This document shows, one piece after another, positions 43,701-53,407 of a stretch of DNA of 64,000 nucleotides. Position 1 is the stretch's first letter, and the number at the start of each line of letters is the position of its first letter. Position numbers and translations under genes: made by a program. Source of the stretch: Amoebophrya sp. A120 (Eukaryota > Sar > Dinophyceae > Syndiniales > Amoebophryaceae); the NCBI GenBank assembly GCA_905178155.1, contig CAJINV010000016.1, positions 1,419,199 through 1,483,198 on the forward strand. The letters are read 5' to 3'. Under the pieces are notes generated by a model. It saw only the letters and a program-made list of their open reading frames with translations. It did no database searches and was not told where the DNA came from.

Positions 43701-46700
43701 CTTCTGTCCCCAAACAGCATGACAAATTGGATTCCAGTTCTCGGAAAATTTGTCATGCGCTGCTTAGAATAAATTGGGCTCGAAACTGGTATCGATTTTA
43801 TGCATTACAAGTCATTTCAACTTTGTCGATTTCAACTCTGACACATCCATAGAACGCCGGTTTCACCTGCCGCGAAATTATCGACAGCTGCTTCTCCGTC
43901 GCTTCCACAAAGGTCTTCATCACGAGTTTTTTCAAAAATATTGAGATTTTCTTCACATTGTTCTTGATCGAGCCATCTGCCGCAACTGCTAACTGTGCCG
44001 GATTCCCCAAACCCTGGATCTTCCCAGAGTAAAACGCGAAGTTTTCAAACTGCGGGAGGAGTATCCCGAGAACGAACAACCTAGCTAAAGGCTCACAAAG
44101 TTGCAAATCCAGCCCGATTATCCACAGGAAATTTCCCGCACACGTACAAAATGCATGACAAATTTCCCCAACTTAGAGCATGCCACTTGTCATGCTAACT
44201 AGAATCAAAGGCAAGCTTTGTCATGCAGAAACCGCATTTGTACGTGTACAGGAAATTTACTGTGAATACCGATCGTGATATCATCTTGCGTCACCGTGAA
44301 CCTTCTCGCTTTGATCGTCTGTAAAGCGTGGAACATGATTTTCTGGATATCCATAGGTAAATCCAAGTTGCTCAGCCAGTTCAGAAATTCCCCCTGGACG
44401 TACTCCCGGAACCGTTCCAAATTCGCGTTGCTATCCTGTGCAAAAGTATCGCCCTCGTACTAATTGCAATCTTGCATGACAAACCTACCTTTTTACCTGA
44501 ATTAGCATTACAAATACCATTTTTCTTTCTGATAAAATTTGTAATGCAATTCATACTAGTACGATGCTTTTGGTTTTGCAATGCATAGTTGAATTCCACG
44601 GTCAATTCCTGCGCGTCCTTCTCCCCGCCTGTGTTCGCGTTCGCCTGCATGAACTCGTCTTTGGTCAAATAGAAGTGGTGGGACAATTCCTTAACCCCCC
44701 GATCCAAAGTGCACATCAAACCGGATTTCCGCGACAAATCCATGATGCTATGGACCACTTCTTCTCGAAAATACGGCTGCAGAGCCCATTGGCTGAACAA
44801 GTGAAACACCCGCGATCTATCTGGCTGAAACACTTGCGACGGTTCTTTACATTCCTCCACTTCGTGCTTGATCATCACCTTTATGCAATATAAATTTCCC
44901 GTACATATACAAGACGCATCACAAATTTCACCAATTTGGAGCGTAAAACTTGTTATGCTAAACTAGGATCGAAGCCAAGTTTTGTCATGCAAAGACCGCA
45001 TTTGTACGTGTACGGGAAATTTACTGTGGATAACCTTCAATGTTGCCATGAACAGGTGCTTCGTTCTCTCGTCGTCCAACTCCTTGTACAGAGCGCCGAC
45101 AAATCGGTAAAAGATTTTCTCCTTCTCCAAATCCCCGATGTGCATCGACAACTCGGCTAAATACGCGGGTTGCTGCTGTAAACTCCAAACCAGTTCCTCA
45201 AACCGAGGTAACAGTGCGGTTATTTTCTTCATGTTTGGATTGGTTTTCTTTTTCCCGGTTGATTTGTTCGACGTGTCTGGTGGCTTCACGTTGGAGAGAA
45301 ATTTCGTCGTGGTTTTGAACGAGCCGTCGACATCCGTGAACTTCTCCATCTTCCGCCTCTCAAACCCAGCGACGTTGACGAGAATGTCCTTCAAAAAAAT
45401 CTCGTAATCCTTCTTCAACGACGCTTCGGTCTGCCCAAGTGCGATTTCCTTTGCGGACGGCGGTTCTTGCTTGATCAGCGATTGGATCGTGGACATTTCC
45501 TTGATCCCCGCGCCCTCCCGCATCGCGTTGAACAATTGATCCTTCTCACTCGGGCCTTGGTCCTTCGCGTCCCCCTCGCCTTCCTTGCACTATCCACAGA
45601 AAAAGATCCATGCCCATCCAATTTGTGTTGCACAACATGCGTCAGACCCTGTGTCTGTAATGCAGAAATAGAAAATGGATCGTGGCTATGGGTCTTTTTC
45701 TGTGGATATCCCCGCTTCGTCCGCAGCGTTGTCCTTGTCATCGTCCTCTGCCGCGGGCGAGTCATCCTCCTCTTCCCCCTGGGATTTCCTGCCCTGGCTC
45801 CCCGCTGTCATCGCCTCTATGCTGGACCACACCGGTTCGACTTTGGTCGGGACGTCGACAAACCGAGGCTCTTGGATCGCGGATAATCCCAACCGCCCGC
45901 ACGACTGGTCCCCCCAAGCGTACACTTCTCCGTTCGACATGATTCCCAAAGAGTGACTCGGACCGGTTGCTAATTGCACCACCGTATGCATTGCAAATAC
46001 GTCTGGGTCTGGGATGAAATTGTGATGCAAGGAACGGAATGCGGAGCGCCCTGTAATGCGCTGTTAAGCATGACAAGTTTTTCCATGGTTCTGAGTTGCG
46101 GAGTCCGCATGAGAAACTAACTGCGTTTTTGCATTGCAGGCAAGAGGAGGTCTCTGCGGCCACGCAATACAGATTTCAGAGTCATGCCAGGCTAGCATGA
46201 CAAATCTCGCATCCGTCCAGACCCAGGCATTTTTGCAGTTGATACACCGTCCCGGGTAGACTGTTCAACTGCTCCGGCATCTGGAATTTAAAAACGTCCC
46301 CACCCCACAATTGTAATGCAGATCTGCATGCTGAGAATGTTTCTCATGCGGAGCCCCATGAGAAGCGTTATCTACTCGCGTTTTGGAATTTGTCATGCTC
46401 CAATCAGCATGGTATACTAGATCTGTTATGCTGCTGAACTATCTCAAACAGCCCTACACTACGAGTCCAAATTTGTCATGCGAAACAGCCGAAAACTTGT
46501 GGGTTTGTCTAGCCGATTTCCCATCTTGACTATGCGGTGGGGACGCTTTTACATAGGATACGGCATCTGGATCTGCAGCCGCATCATGGATTTCGGCAGC
46601 CCGAGCTGGTGGGAATTGTTCTCGCCCCAAACGTACACCTCCCCTTCCTGCGTCACGGCTAAGCTGTGTGCCTCCCTGCACGCGACCGTTTTGATTTTCA

Positions 46701-49700
46701 CCGACTCGCCGAGCTGCGTGAATTTTTTCGGCATCGTGCAGTCCATCGGCTCGCACACACACCGGTCTCGTCCCCACACGTAAAGATCGTTCTTTTCATC
46801 CACAACTAGCGTGTGGTAAGCCGCTAATGCTAGTTGTGACACTTTCCGAGGTAAAGGCACCAAAGTCGGGGCATACACATTGTTCATCGTGTTCAATCCG
46901 AGTCGTCCAAACCACCCGGCTCCGAACATGAACAGCTGCCCATCTTCCGAAACAATCCCCGTGTGCTGCAACCCGCACGTAATTTTGCTAGCCCTTATCT
47001 TGTTAAACCCATTCTCCTCCAATTTTCTCGGTCCGGGTTGTTGCCCCGAGATCACCCCCTTCCCCAAACCGAGACAGCCGTTTTGCGCGTCGCCCCACGT
47101 GAACGCCTGCCCGTCTAGGGAAACCGCGCCGGAATGGGTTTCCCCCGCGGAGCACTCCTTTGCGAGAACGCCCGTTGGGAGATGGACCAAAACGGGGTTG
47201 TCCGTGGACTTCGCCTGGTTTATTCCTAACTGCCCCTGTCCACCCCGTCCCCAAGCGTACAACTCCATATTGGAAGTTATGCACAGACAGTGCTCGTACC
47301 CAAACGCGATTTTCGTCACGGGAGAAGAAAATTCCAGCCTCTTCGGCAACCAAAGATCCGCGGTGGATCCCCGCTGCCCGGTCTGCCCGCTTTCCCCCGC
47401 ACCCCACACGTACAAAGCCCCGCCTTCCGTCAAGGCGCCAGAATGCATCGCGCCACACTGCTATCAAATGCAAAAGTGTCTGGGTCTGGAAGATTCCGAG
47501 ACTTGTCATGCAGATTTTCGATGATCCACGTCGTCTGGAATGCAGGACCTAGCATGACAGATTCTGTGAGATCCCTGCCATGCCTATCCTGCATGAGAAA
47601 CGTCCCCTCAACTTGGTCAAAAGTGGATAACTTTTGGCATTCATGCAACACAGATTTTTGCATGATCCAGCATTAGCATTACAAGTTGGATCCTTCCAGA
47701 CCCAGACATTTTTGCAATGCATAACTGCACGGTTTTCACCTTGTAGGCGGATTTCTTGTCCTTGGGCCCGTCGTCCTCGTCATCCGCACCACTTGGGCCG
47801 GATTTCCCCCCGGCAATCGCCCGCAGTTTTTTCTCCCCGTTGTCGAAGAATTCATTTGCCCGTAACGCGTCTGAGAAGAAGTTTTCGTCCGAGCTTATCG
47901 CCGATTGGTCAAATTCCGACAAAAACTTCGGCTTCGGGACATTTTTCGTGCTTTGTCCCTGACCAACCCTACCGTGTGATCCGTTTCCCCAGCAAGCTAC
48001 CCGCCCGTTACTGCATAACGCAACCGTGTGGAACGGGCCGGCGGCGATTTGGAGAACCGGGCCGAGGAACTCGAAGTTTATCCGCCTTGGGATCGCAACG
48101 ATCGCGTTGTCGCCGTCGTTCATGTAACCCAAAGGCGACCCGGTTCCCCACGCCCACAATCTCCCTTTCGTGGTCAAAACCACCGTGTGAAAAGCTCCGA
48201 GTGCTACCTGCTTCGCCGATTCGTCAAACGCGCGGACTACGGAGGGGAGAGGGCCGTCGAGACAATCACCGTGACCAAGCCGGCCGAAGCTCGCCGCGCC
48301 CCAGGTGTACAGCGTACCCCGTTCTGCGTCTATCCCCGCAGAGTGCGCTTCGCCACACGCTATTTGGAAGCTATGCATTGCAAAAGTATCTTACTAGTAT
48401 AAATTGCATTCGAAATTTTGGCAAGAAGGCAAGTGGAATTTCTGATGCTGTTTTTCCTTAGGAAAAACATTTGTCATGCATATTTGCAATTAGTACGAGT
48501 GCGATACTTTTGCACACCATAGGAGCAAACCGTGTTCAACGTGGCGCAAAGGTATCACAGAGAAACGTGTTAACGATAGCGGAATTTGTGATGCAGTAAT
48601 GCATGACAAAAGGTGCCCAGATCTGTCATGCATAACATGCATATTAGGCAAGAATTGTCATGCGTGGCTGCATTCTGCGAAAACCGTTAACGTTAACACT
48701 TTTTTGCTTGATAAAAGGCTCCAGCTGGTCACGTTCGTTTGTGCCTGCATCACGCGGGAGCCGGTGCCTAATCTTCCGTTCGCGGTCGCGCCGGCGACGT
48801 ACAACATCCTTTCAGCCGAGAGGATCATGCCGTGCCTAGCGCCGGCGGCAAAATCGATAGCCGGATTGTCGAGACCGAATTCATATCAAATGCAAAAATG
48901 TCTGGGTCTGGAAGATTCTGAGACTTGTCACGCATATTTTGCATGACCCAGGATGTCTGTAATGCACGACCTAGCATCACAGATTTTGAGAGGGCTTCCT
49001 GATGCCTACTCCGCATGACAAACGCCCTCCCCGCGTAACACAAACTAGACTCCTCTTGCTGGACACGCAATACAAAATTTTCTAGAGTCCAAAGTTAGCA
49101 TCACAAGTCCCAATCTTCTAGACCCAGACATTTTTGCATTTGATAATTCCGGGATTTTTCGGGCCGTCTTCACGTCGTCTCTGGGGGTGTGAAGGTTGTG
49201 ATGCGGAACTTGACATAGACATGATAGATAGGAACATAATTTTGTTATGCACAAAGCAAGGAAATAATAAAACGCAAAACACAAAGTACTGATGCCCGAA
49301 GCCCAGCTGCCCATCGGAATTGCATCCCCACGCGTAGACCTCGTTATTGATCGTCAAAGCGAAAGAGAAATCTGCTCCGGCCGTTATTCTCAATACCAAT
49401 CGCGGTATCGAGACATGTAGCGGGTACGGCGCGTTCCAGGGGTCCTCAATCTCCGCGCCCTCTCCTCCCAGCGCCGGGTCTGGCTGCGCCAACCTCCCTC
49501 GAATTCCAAATCCCCAGCCAATCACGTACCCGCCGTAGGCCTCGGGGGAGTTTTTCACTAGAGCCAGCGCGTGGTTCCCCGAAGACGCGATCTGGTAGAT
49601 TTTGCACCGGTATCCTATGCAAAAGTAATATCGCACTCGTTCGTAGTAATCGCAGTCATGCATTACAAATCTTTTTTTATGGTAAACCCGCATGAGAAAT

Positions 49701-50050
49701 TCCCTCTGTCATGCTAAGCTAAAATGGATCTTTATTGCAATTCCAATTACGTACTAGAACTAGAAGTACGATACTTTTGCAGTTCATAATCGGTTGGGCA
49801 AAACCCCAGAAGAAGATGAGCTATCCTCCTGTTTCGCCTGCAGGATTTCCTTCACTTTTGTGTTGATGCCGAATTTCAGATTTTGGAGTTCGGTGATGCG
49901 GTTGAAGAGCTGCTTGTCGTCTTGAAACATGTTGTTTTGGTTTTTTCCAAACGCGTAAATCTTCTCCGATTTACCGCCAATCACGAAGCTGTGCGCGGCG
50001 CCGACGGCCAGCTTCAGTGGGGGAGGGGGGAGCTGGTTCACGGTCGTCAT
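40726..50050 (-). CDS. RCC1-repeat / RasGAP (IQGAP-type) fusion protein, 18 exons
   Basis: Exons (minus order): 50050-49789, 49605-49290, 49180-49146, 48878-48714, 48547-48522, 48366-47724, 47456-46561, 46274-46245, 45979-45709, 45585-45033, 44876-44588, 44426-44269, 44113-43852, 43525-43453, 43294-42938, 42772-42626, 41648-41154, 40976-40726. The sum is 5229 bases, exactly 1743 codons. Residues 1-880 hold 14 RCC1 repeats (for example CGEAHSAGIDAERGTLYTWG, AGETHSGAVSLDGQAFTWG), enough for two seven-bladed propellers. After an acidic linker, residues 885-1740 resemble the GAP-related and RasGAP-C regions of IQGAPs (YKELDDERTKHLFMATLKV, TKKIDTGIGKLDELI). The FLR-x-x-x-PA box is LFVLGILLPQF, so its Arg is missing and GAP catalysis is doubtful. 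RCC1 folds bind or act on Ran-type GTPases, so a GTPase scaffold is inferred. Sixteen introns are introners; one is GT-AG. Confidence 0.85.
40982..41153. mobile_element. Introner, family C
   Basis: 172 bp, exact duplication TGAAC (40977-40981, 41154-41158). Left end TATCCACAGTAAATTTCCCG; right end inverted with CGGGAAATTTG. Last intron of the RCC1-RasGAP gene; removal joins KELQF to TFSFNS. Confidence 0.88.
41654..42625. mobile_element. Introner, family A, enlarged by an internal insertion
   Basis: 972 bp instead of the usual 150. Left end carries TGCAAAAATATCGCACTCG, right end CTAGTGCGATACTTTTGCA, a family A pair. Flanks CGTAG and TGTAA match at 3 of 5 bases, so this is probably an older insertion. 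Removal still preserves frame (MTPPDY to LTKKID). The extra 0.8 kb is described separately. Confidence 0.8.
41787..42593. repeat. Repeat-rich insertion nested inside an introner
   Basis: The host introner sequence breaks off after CTTATA (41781-41786) and resumes at TTTATA (42594-42599), so TTATA may be a duplication. The left part is an irregular array of GAGAGGTGGC and GAGGTCGACAGAGGT units with internal inverted copies (CCACCTCTCGGCCACCTC near 42085). 42299-42385 is a tandem array of CCCTCTCGCGCCAC units. The rest is GC-rich. No gene. Confidence 0.7.
42778..42937. mobile_element. Introner, family A
   Basis: 160 bp, exact duplication TAGAA (42773-42777, 42938-42942). Ends TATGAATTGCAAAAGGATCG and inverted GATACTTTTGCACGGGATA. 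Removal joins VVKAYS to MPEDPND. Confidence 0.9.
43300..43452. mobile_element. Introner, family A
   Basis: 153 bp, exact duplication TGAAA (43295-43299, 43453-43457). Ends contain TGCAAAAGTAACGTACTAG and inverted GTACGATACTTTTGCA. Removal joins TIDVF to TSHYDC. Confidence 0.9.
43531..43851. mobile_element. Introner, singleton family with long arms
   Basis: 321 bp. Ends TATGGATGTGTCA and TGACACATCCATA are perfect inverses, and weaker pairing continues for about 65 bases on each side (CGACAAAGTTGAA facing TTCAACTTTGTCG). Flanks CAGCG and GAACG match at 3 of 5. Removal joins QVKPAF to LQFCKEQ in frame. Only a 73-bp exon separates it from the next introner. Confidence 0.82.
44119..44268. mobile_element. 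Introner, family C
   Basis: 150 bp, exact duplication CCGAT (44114-44118, 44269-44273). Ends TATCCACAGGAAATTTCCCG and inverted GGAAATTTACTGTGAATA. Removal joins DDITIG to LDLQLCE. Confidence 0.9.
44432..44587. mobile_element. Introner, family A
   Basis: 156 bp, near duplication GTTGC/GTTGA (44427-44431, 44588-44592). Ends TATCCTGTGCAAAAGTATCG and inverted CGATGCTTTTGGTTTTGCA. Removal joins LTVEFN to ANLERFR. Confidence 0.87.
44882..45032. mobile_element. Introner, family C
   Basis: 151 bp, exact duplication ACCTT (44877-44881, 45033-45037). Left AAATTTCCCGTACATATAC, right GTACGTGTACGGGAAATTT. Removal joins MATLKV to MIKHEVE. Confidence 0.9.
45591..45708. mobile_element. Introner, family D
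   Basis: 118 bp, the second-shortest in the window. Ends TATCCACAGAAAAAGATCC and inverted TCTTTTTCTGTGGATA. Flanks TGCAC and TCCCC match at 3 of 5. It lies in the linker between the RCC1 and RasGAP halves; removal keeps frame (NAADEAG to KEGEGDA). Confidence 0.82.
45985..46244. mobile_element. Introner, family B
   Basis: 260 bp, exact duplication CACCG (45980-45984, 46245-46249). Ends carry GTCTGGGTCTGG inverted. Removal joins NSLPGTV to VQLATGPSHS. Confidence 0.9.
46280..46560. mobile_element. Introner, singleton family
   Basis: 281 bp. Inverted arms share AAAACGTCCCCACC / GGTGGGGACGCTTTT and align base for base over about 25 positions. Duplication CGGCA (46275-46279, 46561-46565) is exact; the identity runs on to 11 bases (CGGCATCTGGA). 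Removal joins LQIQMP to EQLNSLPG, leaving a 30-bp exon. Confidence 0.82.
47462..47723. mobile_element. Introner, family B
   Basis: 262 bp, exact duplication ACTGC (47457-47461, 47724-47728). Ends TATCAAATGCAAAAGTGTC and inverted. Interrupts an RCC1 repeat; removal joins YKVKTVQ to CGAMHSG. Confidence 0.9.
48372..48521. mobile_element. Introner, family A
   Basis: 150 bp, near duplication GAAGC/GGAGC (48367-48371, 48522-48526). Ends TGCAAAAGTATCTTACTAG and inverted GTGCGATACTTTTGCA. Removal joins LNTVCS to FQIACGE. Confidence 0.88.
48553..48713. mobile_element. Introner, singleton family
   Basis: 161 bp, exact duplication AAAGG (48548-48552, 48714-48718). Inverted ends share GTGTTAACG / CGTTAACAC. 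A 26-bp exon lies between it and the next introner. Removal joins TNVTSWSL to CATLNTV. Confidence 0.87.
48884..49145. mobile_element. Introner, family B
   Basis: 262 bp, near duplication ATTCA/ATTCC (48879-48883, 49146-49150). Ends TATCAAATGCAAAAATGTC and inverted. Removal joins TARKIPE to FGLDNPAI. Confidence 0.88.
49611..49788. mobile_element. Introner, family A
   Basis: 178 bp, near duplication ACCGG/ATCGG (49606-49610, 49789-49793). Ends TATCCTATGCAAAAGTAAT and inverted GTACGATACTTTTGCA. First intron of the RCC1-RasGAP gene; removal joins GVLPNR to CKIYQIAS. Confidence 0.88.
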
Positions 50051-50956
50051 TTTGACGATCGATGGTTGGGTTTACAACTTGCAGGAAAGAGCCTTCGAGT
50101 TCGTTTATAGAAGACTTCAAATCTGCAAGATACGGCAGCGCTTCAATCGTGTCTCTTTGGTGTGTTTTACCCAATCCCGGCACCGGCCCGCTTTTTCGTT
50201 CTGCGCAGCTGCAGGTGCAGTGATGCGGTTTCCACAGCCGCACTTCGCGCAGGTAAAAACGCTGGAGGCATGTTTTGTATCTATCTTCAAGTTGAAGATG
50301 TAGAAGCTCTGAAATAAACTATCAGTGTTTGATCTCGTGGTGAACAGTTGATCATGGTGCTAGTAGCCTGATCTTCTTCATTTCCTGTAGCATCCTGCAC
50401 TACCACATAGATACGTAGCCCTCGTCATTCTACTCCAGCACCCGATCTCCTCACTCAGCTAGGATCTGCGACCGACGTGAAGACTAGATGTTCAATCAGT
50501 AGTCGCTGCGCCGGTCATCTGCTGCAGTAGGAACGTCGGCGACTCGGTCCAGCTAGTAAGCTGCACGCTTTCATCAGGTTTGTTTCCTGTCCATTTTTAC
50601 TTCGGGAAAAGAGCGCCTCGTCGAAACACCACACAAGTGCAAGTTAGTCTTTTTCTCTGAAATTATTTGCTGTTCCCTCCGGAAGTCCTCGTGTATCAAT
50701 CTTCCAAAGCAAAAATTTAACAGTAATTATCACGGCTAGAAGTTAGAAACATTGCTATCGGCATCGAACCACTGCACAAAATCAAAACCTTGCCTAGAAA
50801 TAAAATTATCGAAACTAGAAGCTATCATCAAAACAGAACCGTTTGAAATTATCCAAAAATTTTTCTGTGTAAAATCAGTTTTCGAAAAAAACACAGTCGG
50901 ATTACATCAGTATCATTCATCTTCGTCGCCATTCCGCCAGCTTCCCAGCAAAATCT
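50051..50956. other. Intergenic region
   Basis: About 900 bp between the RCC1-RasGAP start and the stop of the BRCT gene. Moderately AT-rich at 50690-50890. No coding or RNA feature seen. Confidence 0.4.
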
Positions 50957-52747
50957 TCAAAATCCCGCAATTCTCATCTCCTGCTGCACTAATGGCTCCT
51001 TCTCCGCAGATGGTTTTTTTTCGTTTTCCTCTACTGCCTTGCGCATCAAATCTTCCAACGTGACAATCTCAATTTTCTTCTCGACCGCACTTTTGTACTT
51101 GGACGTCAATTTCACGTCTTTGCCCATGCTATCCGTCTTCTCGTTCAGCAAGACACAGTAGCTCGTTTTCCGTGAAACCCCCGTTGCAACCTTGGCTCCG
51201 TAGGTCTCGAACAGTTTGGTGACATCCTGGATAGTTGCTTTTTCACCAATGTTGTTGTTGACCTTCACATTGCAGGCTGCATGTATGTTCATGTAGGTGA
51301 ACAAGATATCACTGTCCAGCACACAACTGTAGTTGAAAAAACGATGAAAAACTACTGTACATCCTTTCCCCACGGAGTGGCCCCCGTGTAGACGATATTT
51401 TTCCCCTGGAGAAAGTTCTTTGGTGCTTCGAAAACTGTGGGCTCGGTGTCCAGCATGGCCGGGTTTTGTCTTGCGTAGAGTGCGTAGGCCTGATTTATTC
51501 AACATGAGGGAAGTGTAGAGCTTTGAATGCAACTGCTCATCAATGTCTTCCCAACAAGTGCACACTGTTCATTGAAGTTTTACTTTCAAAAAATGTAAGT
51601 TGTAGTACCACAAATCGCAGCTGCCCACTCGACAGTGGTCTTTCCGCCTTCTCGAAAGCTTGCCTGACCATCCAGTCCACGTATTGCCCTTCACTCGTGC
51701 ACACTTCTTGGAACGTTTTCTCTGCGTGGCGGCCGAAATCTAGTTTTTCTGAGCCCTGCACCGGCCCGGAGATCTTCTGGGGAAAAGGCTTCTTCTGGAA
51801 GGAAGATTTCCTGTTGGTTTTGATAGCAATAACATGTTGCGAAGCTTTCATCTGCAATGATCCTCAAAGATTGTAGAGCTTCATCGATGTATCAAATTTG
51901 AAAGAGCATATGATCATAAACATGAAAGGTCGTGACGATCGTGTTCATGAGCAAAAAGACGATACGCGCCATAGCTTCCTTTCCCGCCACTGTATCCACC
52001 TCCATAGCCGCCTTTTGATTTGTAGCTGTTGTTCCAGCCACCTCCTCCACCGCCGCCGCCGCCCCACGAGGATTTCCCCCAGGAGTTCCCGCCTTTCCCG
52101 TAGCCCTTGCCACCCCCACGCCACCCGCCCTTGTCGTTGTCGGATGAGGACCAATATCCTGTGCAAAAGCATCGCATTCGTAGCAATCGCAGTCACGCAT
52201 TACAAATCTCCATCCCAAGGCAAATCAGCATGACAAATTCCGTTTCTCGTGCTCAGCTAATTTGTCATGCGGTTTATACTACTACGATACTTTTGCAACG
52301 CATAACCAACTGTTGCGTTTCCAAGCGGATTGGTTTCTTATGCCGTCGGGGCTGTCGTGGTTTTATGTTGTTGTATCATCATGTGGTCATGTTTTGTTTG
52401 TTAATCATTGTTCAGCACAACTTCGCAGTAGTAGACTTGAATTGCGTCGCAACAAGAACAGGATGAAACAGGTCTCAACTAGAATACGGAATCTCATCCC
52501 CTTGCGCATACGGACTCACGGACGGGTCTGCGCCGGGTAGAACGGATTTCAAACCTCCCGCACCATGATCACCCCCTGCATTCACATCAGAAGACGCTGA
52601 AGTGTCCACTTTTGCGGCGTTGCCAGCAGCGAAGCCAAAATTTCGTCGAGTAGAGCCGGATATCAACGGGTTGATTCGCTGCAGCGCTGAAAATCGGCTG
52701 CTGGCAGCTCGCGAAGAGCTGAGCAGCTGCACCGCTGCGGTTGACAT
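50957..52747 (-). CDS. BRCT-domain protein with ExoX-C-like segment and mitochondrial-like leader
   Basis: Exons 52747-52488, 52351-52305, 52149-51966, 51810-51609, 51489-51361, 51262-50957 give 375 residues. One intron is an introner and four use GT-AG. The N-terminus (MSTAAVQLLSSSRAASSRF, with RRNFGFA near 35) is Ser/Arg-rich without acids, like a mitochondrial presequence. A Gly-rich RGG-type stretch follows. Then comes KLDFGRHAEKTFQEV...YVDWMVRQA, resembling the small domain found after ExoX-type exonucleases. A BRCT domain ends the protein: FLQGKNIVYTGATPWGKD joined to VNNNIGEKATIQDVTKLF, then YGAKVATGVSRKTSYCVL and KIEIVTLEDLM. BRCT domains bind phosphopeptides or DNA ends, so a DNA-maintenance role is likely. 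Organelle targeting is an inference. The acceptor of the last intron (GTGAAG) is the least certain junction. Confidence 0.75.
52155..52304. mobile_element. Introner, family A
   Basis: 150 bp, exact duplication ACCAA (52150-52154, 52305-52309). Ends TATCCTGTGCAAAAGCATCG and inverted ACGATACTTTTGCA. In the BRCT gene; removal joins AWKRNSW to SSSDNDKGG. Confidence 0.9.
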
Positions 52748-53407
52748 GGTGTTGGAGCGTGGTGATGTGTGGTCACAACATTTCTTGGATTATTTTGTCT
52801 TATCTTTGCTTGCTCTAAGTGTCCGACTCCTAGCCGTAAAAGCGCTGGAAAATAGAGCGCTTTTACTTAACAATCATGATCATCCACTACTCTCTTCGCA
52901 GAAGTATTCCTCTCAGTATCATTTGGCTCACTCTACAACTTCCTGCACCGTTGTGATCATCGTCCCCGTCGTCCCCTAAGATTTGCGAAGAAAGGCCAAT
53001 AAACCATCTGCATCTGCATTGCTATCGTAAGAAGTACTGTTCCCTAATTGCAGTGCATCGCTTTCGACGCACCGCTGCGTTTGCGAACAAGCTGGTGCAG
53101 CACGGTGTGCTACAGGAGCATCCCATCGCGCGTGACTACAACCAGTAATCTTTAATCTCAAGTATTCTTGGTATAGCGCTGGTGCAAAGCATCTTTTTAT
53201 TACGGCGGAGGCCAAGGATCTTGCAGATGATCGACTCTGCGAAGTTTCAGCAACAATCAGTTTTCTGGGTTTTTGTAACATCAGTACCATGATATTATGC
53301 AGCATCTTTTTATGCGTTCTGTTGCAGCTTCGACGTGCATCATCACTCCTGCTGCACACACACACGCACCAAAACTGCAGATGATCGAGACGACAGGCCC
53401 AAACCGC
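52748..53407. other. Intergenic region
   Basis: About 660 bp. A minus-strand frame (53365-52976, 129 codons) is Ser/Arg/Cys-rich with no domain and no splice partner; I do not call it. Nothing else seen. Confidence 0.4.

Noticed and set aside
52976-53365. Minus-strand open frame of 129 codons
   Set aside because: No domain, no splice partner, and a Cys/Ser/Arg-rich composition typical of chance frames.
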